This document shows, piece by piece, positions 36,601-45,600 of a stretch of 64,000 nucleotides of DNA (positions are counted from its first letter, which is position 1; each line of letters starts with the position of its first letter). Under the pieces are notes generated by a model. That model was not told the DNA's origin. It saw only the letters and a program-made list of their open reading frames with translations, and made no database searches. This stretch comes from Ampullaceana balthica (lineage: Eukaryota; Mollusca; Gastropoda; Lymnaeidae), in contig CALYLW010000340.1 in NCBI GenBank assembly GCA_944989445.1, positions 116,478-180,477 of the forward strand. The letters run 5' to 3'. Made by a program: the position numbers and the translations under genes.

Positions 36601-39600
36601 TTCTGTCCTTTCTGTACCGTCATCTATAGCGACTGGTCCCTCAAACACATATGACTCCTACAGCCAATCACTAGCGGAGAAAATTTACATGTTACGCGGA
36701 GGTTCAAAACGAGTTATTTTTGGTGCAGTTTTTTGGTCATAATTCATTATGTTGTTCCCATCTTGAAGTGATGCCTGCTGCTTATTCCAATGACAATTCT
36801 GCTTTTTCCTTGATGGCCCTGTGGGGTAGTGGCAAGGTTTTAAGTGTTGTTTGTTTTTTGCTGCTGTTATTGTTGTTGTTGTTTTGTTGTTCTTTTTTGT
36901 TGTTGTTTTGTTGTTGTTTTGTGGTTGTTATTATTGTTGTTTTGTTGTTGTTGCTTTGTTGTTGTTGCTGTTGTTGTTGCTGTTGTTGTTGTACTTGTTG
37001 TTTTGTTGCTTTTGTTTTGTTGTTGTTGCTGTTGTTGTTTTGTTGTTTTTGTTTTGCTGTTGTTGTTGTTTTTGTTTTGTTGTTTGTTGTTTTTGTTTTG
37101 TTGTTTGTTGTTTTGTTTTTGTTGCTGTTGTTGTTGTTGTTTTTCTTGTTTTTGCTGTTTTTGTTGTTGTTGTTGTCCACATCCCTTGCCCTGCGACGAC
37201 AATGTCCTATAAACGCTTCAGCATAACAACTACCAAAACATAGCGTTCATGAACTTCACAGGTCACACTATACTTATTCCCGTCTTTGGGCGGGCTTTGT
37301 TACTAGTAGTTCATAAACTCCTCTGCTAGAATATGCTTTTGATCATCTTTTGAAGGTTTGAAGTTCCGCTTTCAGAACCCACACTTTGTTCAGAACATTG
37401 CAGCCTGAAAGCCACCGTTCCACGGTGAAATAAAGTAGATCTGTATATTAAGCCTCACAATTTTTACATAAATCACGAAAACGACGCGTGAAATTTAATG
37501 AAATTTACAATGTTGGCTAACGTCATGCATGATCACCTCCAGTTTAAGTTCCCAATGTTTCACAAGCATAGCTTGACGATTGATCACACAGTCATTAACT
37601 CTATTTTTGGGATTCCACTCTCTCTTGCGAAAGCCGAAAAACGACCCTACATAGATAGAGATCCATCAACAGACACAGCTATACAGATTTCCAATTTTAA
37701 ATTAACCTTATCAAAATATTCATTAACTTTAAGCACTGCAAAACAACATATCCTTCTCAATTATTTGAAAACCTTTGAAGCGAACATATGCTAGTATGGT
37801 ATGGCATCTGTCCGTCTACTAAAGACGATATATTTATCTTTGTTATTTGTAGCTCTTGGTGTGGCTGATGAGACCAATCCTTGAGTGGCAGTCTCTTCTG
37901 CATGACACACACACACGAAAGCAGTGGGGCAGTGTTGCCTGGCCTTTCTCCTCACTCTTTTCCCAACTGCTTCTGCCCTAGTTTGCTACTCTGCTCTTAG
38001 TGATCCTTCTTTCACTATAGCCCGCCACATGGACCTATCCTCTGCCAGGTTTTCCCAGTTTTGTATATCAATGTTGGGTAATTTCATGTCTCTCTTGCAT
38101 ATGTCCATGTATCTGAGACATGGCCGACCAACCGACCTTTTCCCTGTCGCCAGCTCGCTGTATAGCACATCCTTGGGTATGCGACCAGTTTGCATCCTCT
38201 TGACGTGTCCAAGACAACGGAGGCGTATTTGGCTTAACATTGCTGGAATACTACTCATGCTTGCTTGAGCCAGGACCTCTGTGTTGGGGACTTTCTATTG
38301 CCATTTGATGTCTAGGATGCGACGCAGGCATCTGAGGTGGAAGCCATTGAGCCTTCTTTCATGCCTGGTATAGGTGGTCCAAGACTCGCATCCATAGAGG
38401 AGTGTGCTCAGTACGCAGGCCTGATATACCTGCATCTTAGTCCTTGTTGTGATTTTGGCATTGGACCAGACTCTTTTGTACTGTCTAGCCATAACAGTTG
38501 CTGCCTTCCCTATCCTACTACTTAGCTCATCTTCCAGTGAAAGGGTGCTCGAGATGTTTGATCACAGATAAGTAAAACTGTTAACAACATCCAGTTTGCA
38601 GTCGTCAATGGCGATAGTCGGGTGAGAAGTAGCATCCTGTGCCATAATGTTGGTTTTCTTTATACTTATGGTCAGGCCGAACTCTTTGCAGGCAGCATAG
38701 AAGCTGGATACAAGGTTCTGCAGGCCGTCTTCTGTGTGGGATATTAAGGCAGCATTGTCTGCAATTAAGAGCTCGCGCAACAAAATCTACCTTATTTTGT
38801 TCTTGGCTCTTAGTCGGGCAATATTGAATAATCTCCCGTCAGCTCTGGTGTGTATGCATATCCACTCGATGTTGTTCTTGAAGGCATACTGGAGTAAGAT
38901 GGAAAAGAATATTGCGAATAGAGTAGGTGCCAACACGCAGCCTTGCTTTACTCCACTACTTACTGGGAAAGCCTCAGAGGTGGCATGTTAATAGCACACT
39001 GTGCCCTGCTTGCTATCGTGGAATTGCTTGATGATGTTAAGCAGATGTGTAGGGCAGCCTATTTTTTTCCAAGATCTGGAAAAGGACGCTTCTGCTGACA
39101 AGATCAAAAGCTTTAGTTAGATCGACGAACGCTATGTATAGAGGCATATGTTGCTCCCTGCATTTCTCCTGTAGCTGGCGCAGAGAGAAGATTATGTCTA
39201 TGGTTGATCTTCCGGCTCGAAAGCCGCACTGTGATTCTGGGAGTACCGCGATGCTAGGGTCTGCAGGCGTGTTAATGCAACTCGGGCGAAGGCCTTTCCA
39301 ACTATACTGAGGAGAGAGATTCCACGATAGTTTTTGCAGTCACTCTTGTCTCCTTTATTTTTATACAGCGTAACAATGTTGGCATCTTTTAACTCCTGTG
39401 GTATCTGTCCCTGTTCCCAGCACAGAGTGAGGAGGTCATGCAAAGGCTGTAAAAGTGATTTTTTTCCACATTTGAGAACTTCTGGTCGAATTCCATCATT
39501 ACCAGGGGCTTTCACACAGGCTATATAATCTATGGCTCTACTTAGCTCGACTATGGTGGGTAGGGTATCAAGCTCTTTCATGATCGGCAGGTCTGGGATA

Positions 39601-42600
39601 TCGTCCAGGGCAGCAGTTAAGACATGGTTTATAGTTGCATACAATTCCAGGTAAGGCTCATTACACCGTTTGTTGCTTGTCCCGATCAGTGATAATTTCC
39701 CCTGCTTTTGACATTAAGGTTGCTCTCTTGGAGATCAGAGGGCCTGTTGCTTGTTTTATATTCTCGTACATAGCTTTTGTATCGCCTCTATCATCAGCTG
39801 ATTGTATGCTGGAACTTAGATTGAGCCAGCACGTGTTAGCGTAGTGGCGAGCTGCCTGCTGGGCATTTTTCTTGGCACTCTTAAGGGACTGAAGAGTTTC
39901 TGGGCAAGGCCTGTCTTTATAGGCTAAAAGAGCCTTTCTATATGTTATTATACATATATACGTAGATACATATACTATGAGCTGCGCAATTATAATCTTC
40001 ATATGAGGAATTTTGAATATATTTAGCGGATTCTATATACAGTAGATTGTAGAGGGTTCTGGGCATAGGAAGTACCTTTGACGCTTTGACAGCTGCACCC
40101 TCGGGTGGTAAAGCTCACTGGTCCTCGCCCATCTCTCGAAACGCTCACGTGTGACTCCCAGCGCCACACCCCGGGCAACGGTCTCAGCTGACCGGCTAAA
40201 CCACGTGAGGGGTGGTATTGACACGGCACCACTGGGCGTATTACTTCCAAGTTGAAGCACCGGCCATGGCGGACGAGATCAAATGTGAACTTAACCACTA
40301 CGTGTCCGTGATCAAGGTCGGCCACCGATAAGGAGGAAAACGGGTGTGGTCAAGCTTGGAGAGGGATGGGCGCCGCCAAGCATTTCCTGCCATAGACACA
40401 CCACATGACTGTAATACTAACTCAACACATACCGACTCGGTCGTCGCCCTGGTTAACAAGGGCCGTGTCTACCACTGCACACCAGGGTAGAGACAAAAAG
40501 TGTATTACTAGTGCACCACAACCAACTCCCCCATTCAACCTTAAAAGAAGAGACGACATAATTATTGGCACATGGAATGTAAGAACACTACATACTACAG
40601 AAAAAGTGAAAGAATTGACACATGAAATGGAGCGATACCAATGGAATGTCATCGGACTATGTGAGACTCGATGGAAAAGCTTTGGTGAACTCTCAACAGA
40701 GGAGGGACACAAGATCTACTTCATCGGCAGGGAGGACAGACATGAACATGGAGTGGGATTCCTCATCAATAAATATATAACAAACTATGTCATGGGATGT
40801 CATCCTGTCTCCAGTCGCATCATTACCATTCGGCTTAAAGCCACACCCTTCAATATCACAATTATACAAATATATGCTCCTACAACTAGCCACGATGACA
40901 GCGAAGTAGAGGCCTTCTATGACCAAGTACAGGACATCGTGGATCAAACACCAAGGAAAGACATTATCGTCATCCAAGGAGACTTGAAGGCGAAGATTGG
41001 AGTAGATGAATGCACCAACAGGGCAGATACTTGCGGACGCTCTTGCAATGACCTGACCAATGATAGAATGCTTCGACTCCTGGAATTTGAAAGATATAGC
41101 AACCTCATACCTAGCTAACACAATTGGAACATAGTAACCATATATTACATGCTGGTCAGAAAACGATTCAAATCATGCATTAAAGCAGCAAAAATTAGAA
41201 GTTTCCCTTGAGCAGATATCGGCGGCATTGACCATAATCTGGTGCTGATGACTTTCAATCTCCACCTGAAAAAGATTGCAAAACAAGGCAACTCACGATA
41301 TAGATTTGACCTTGGCAAACGGAAGGACCCAGAAATCGCAGAGGTCTTCAAGGCGACCATTGGAGGAAACTTTGCTCCACTGACCGCACTATATGAGTCA
41401 GATACGGACATGGACATAGACAAATTCACTAGATACCTTCAATACCACAATAATTTAAGCAGCAAATGAAGTACTTGGTAAGAAGCGAACAATAAAAAAA
41501 ACAATAGTCTCCACTAATATTCTGGAACTATACGATGAAAGAAGAAAAATTAAGAACGTAAAGAATACTGCAGAAGGAGCACCCAAATGTAGAGCAATCA
41601 ATAAAAAGATCAGAAAAGATATGAAAAAAAGTAAAAAAAGAATTGAAAGAACAACAATGCTCAGACATCGATGAAAATTTACTAAGGAACAACTCAAAAA
41701 AGGCTTACAAAATTGTTAAAGACTTGACATCCATAAAACAAGGTCGTATCTCAACCATACAAGATAAATCCGCAAAATGTATCACAGAAGAACAAGAAAT
41801 TCTCAAAAGATGGACCGAATATTGTTCTGAGCTGTACCATGAAGAATCCAAAGGCGATGCATCAGTGCTCAACTGCCAGAAGTCAACTAACAAAGACATG
41901 CATTCTATTCTCCGTGACGAGGTGGAGCTAGCTGTACTAAAACTGAAAAGGGGGAAAGCAGCTGGAGCAGACATCATTCCAGATGAACTTATTCAGGCAG
42001 GAGGTGACCCTGTAATAAATATCCTAACTAACATGTGCAACAAGATATGGCAGACAGGAGAATGACAAATCCCCTGGACGCAATCGCTTGTTATTACGAT
42101 CCCAAAAAAAGGGTAATCTACAGATGTGTCAGAACTACTGTACAATCAGCCTGATTAGTCACCCCAGCAAAGTCATACTTATGATCATATTAAACAGACT
42201 GAAACCACAAGCAGAGCAAATTATTTCAGAAGATCAGGCGGGCTTCAGAGCAGAAAGAAGCATAGTGACACATTCAACATTAATGCAAACCTCATTGAAG
42301 TGATCAAGAACCTATACTACAGAGCAACCAGCGCAGTACTCTTCAAAAGCAAGCTGTGAGATTGGTTCAAGACCACTGTTGGTGTCAGACAAGGATGCTT
42401 ACTTTCCCCCATTCTTTTCAACCTCTTCCTTGAAAGTATTATGACAGATGTGCTAGAAAACTATGTAGGAACAGTCAGCATCGGAGGGAAAATTATAACC
42501 AACCTACGCTTTTCCGATGACATAGACGGCCTTGCTGCAGCGAGGACAAACTAAAAGAATTTCTTGCAAAACTAGAGAAAACAGCAAAGGCGAATGGCAT

Positions 42601-45600
42601 GGAAACCAATGCAGAAAAGTTCAAGGTCATGGCAAATAGAAAATTCACAAATGAAATTCGGATAAACGGGCAAAAACTCGAAGAGGTCTCCACCTTTAAA
42701 TAACTAGGGGCCATAATATCCGACGAAGGCTCAAAGCCAGAAATTCTTGCCAGATTGGCCCAAACAATGGCAGCATTGAGCAAACTAAAGCACATCTGGC
42801 AAAGCAAGAAACTCTCCCTGGGATCAAATATCCGACTAATGCGCTCTCTGGCGATGTCGGTCTTCTTGTATGGTTGTGAGGCTTGGACGCTCACCACAGA
42901 CCTCCAAAGAAGAATCAATGCGCTAGAGATGAGATGTTTCAGAAAGATATTGAACATCTCCTACACAGCGCACATCACAAACGAAGCGGTCCGCAACACA
43001 ATAAGTACTGTCATTGGCCCCTACTCAATTAAGAAGAGGAAACTACGATGGTACGGGCACATTGCAAGATCTGGAGGTCTCGCTAAGACTATAATGCAAG
43101 GCACAGTCCAGGGAGGAAGGAAAAGGGCAGACAAAGGAAGAGATGGGAAGACAAAATCAAAAGGTGTACCGGCATGACATTCAGGGACTCTCAAAAGGCA
43201 TCAAGGACTGGGACAAATGGCGTGAGATAGTGTGCAGTTCACGATGGTGCCCCAAAGACCCAATGACGGTTGAAGGGATAGTTTAAGTTCAAGATTATAT
43301 ATGTCCCCAAAGGAGTCAGCATTAATAATAATAATGAATTGATAATTTAAATATCGCTGTACCCCAGTAAGGAACTGGGCTTACAGCGCTATACATAAAG
43401 ATAATAACATACAAGTATTAAATAAACATTCATATCCTAACAACCATACAAACGACAGTACGGTACACATATGTTACGTTTATCATTAGAAGAAATGTTG
43501 TTTAATTAATTTCGAAAGTAAAGTTTGAAAAGATATGTCTCAATTGCAGTTTTGAAGGCCTTAGTAGTTGGTATACTACGAATGTGTAATGGTAAAGAAT
43601 TATGTTGTTTTGCGGCAAAAAAAAATCGTTCGCATGTCTTAAGAACAGAGAGAATACGTGTGTCTGCAGAAGTTAAATTGTCTGTTAAAGTTGTTATAGA
43701 GAATGTACAGTTAGTAATCTATTCGGGCTTGTATAGGTAGCCAATAAAGTGAGTAAAGTAGCGGAGTAATATGGTCGAGTTTTTTGCCTTAAGAACTGGT
43801 CTGGCAGCTGAATTTTGAACTTTCTATAGTTTTTCAATGCATTGATTTGGCGCACCTGACAGAAGAGAATTGCAATACGAGCTAGAACAAGAGCACAGAC
43901 TGGAGTTTTTGTGTTGACGGATTGACAGAGCGACAGATGTGATTAATGAAGTTGTTGGTAGACATGTCAGAAATAAAGTAGCCAAGATTCCTAGTTAATG
44001 TTGTGTAACAGTATATCAGAACTAGCTACCTGAATAGGATTCAGAATAAACTAAGAACTGCGTCATTTATTGTTGCAAAAGAGGAGTGCTTCAGTCTTGT
44101 CATCACTCAGCTTAAGCTTGTTGAAAGTCATTCAAGACTTTACCTCACCAATACACTCCTGCATCAAGTGTACAGTGGAATCAATATCAGGGAGGGATCA
44201 ATGTGAGTGTATAGCAGAGTATCATCTGCTAATTCTTCGCTTTTACTTTTTAACAATACGTATCGAGCAGTGGAAGTAAGGGCCTTGTGTACAGAACAAA
44301 AAGGACCTGACCCTAAACGGAGACCTGAGGCACACCATAAATCAAGTCAGCTCTGTGATAAAGACAGCCATCTACATGTGATCTGTTTGATTAAAACCAA
44401 GCCAGAACTGAGTCAGAAATTCCAAAGTAATTTTGCATTTGTGTTTGATAGTAGACGGTGTCAAATATTGCACTAAGATCTAAGAGGACCAATATAGAGA
44501 CCCCCAAGAATTCCCTTTTTACTCAAAATGGGGTAATTTTCCCTTGTTCGCCGATCCCCATTCTATACAGAAGAGTATTGCGTTCTACACTCTGTCAAGA
44601 ACCTGTTGGTTAGGATGCAACTTTCACAAGCCACGACCATGAGGAAAACACTATTCCCAGCCGCCTATTTCCTTAAATAGTTTCAGGAGCCGGGTGAACT
44701 CATGAACACCCTTGTCCCCGGAAACAAACCCCTACCTTCATGGAGATTTGAAACAGTGATACTTGGTACGCCAACCAAGCGTGCATAACACTTTACCATC
44801 GTGCTCAGTTGTTTTTTTTTAAAGTTTACATTATTATAATTGCGACTCTTGCAGTGAATTAGGACTCTAGGAAATCGTTTAAGTTGTATCAGATACGTTG
44901 ACAATAATAATAACTTGCTGTAATTAAATAAAATACCGGCTTTTTAGGATTGAATTTTTTTAGACAGCAAATTAACTATAGTTTGAAAAAACGTAATTTG
45001 CAATCCTTTTCTAGAGGAGGAAAAATGTAATGACCAAATTCGTACAAATGATTAAAAATGACCACTGCTGTGCACCTTAACTTTTATTTAATTATTCGTT
45101 ACATCAATTTATAAATGCGTTAGTCATATCAACAATGTTTCTGTTGACAATTTCACGTTTTCACAGACAGGATTGGCGGCACCCTTTACACACAGAAAAC
45201 AAACTATTTGCTAATAGAGTATTTTAGGTGTTATAGAAATCAGTTTGATGATCTATATATATAATTCTCTTCATGGTGGGACCATGCGAGACAAGCTGCA
45301 AGTATGTGCAACCGAGCATGACGAAGGATCCTCGCTGGGGTCAACTAATCACTGTTGGCAAGCGTGGTGGGATGAAAAGAAGAAAAAAGGAGGTGGGGTG
45401 GGAGGGGGTAGCAACAAAGCTCTTGCGTTCACTTGCCGTTCCATTGCATTGTTCCTCCACAGAAACGTGAGATTCGTAGTGTACTGGTTATCACGTCCGC
45501 CTCATACGGGAAGGTCCTGGGTTCAAGCCCCAGCGAAAACTTGTTTTTTTTAAATTTTAAAAATGTATGTTTGTGCCCGTTCTTTTACCCCTTTATTTCC

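Noticed and set aside
36720..37243. Cys/Val/Leu-rich and Gln/Asn-rich open frames
   Set aside because: Produced by the GTT/CAA simple repeat in every register; the underlying sequence is a hAT pseudogene.
40023..40325. 100-codon minus-strand frame
   Set aside because: Lies in the GC-richer leader of the plus-strand LINE; no similarity to LINE proteins on that strand.
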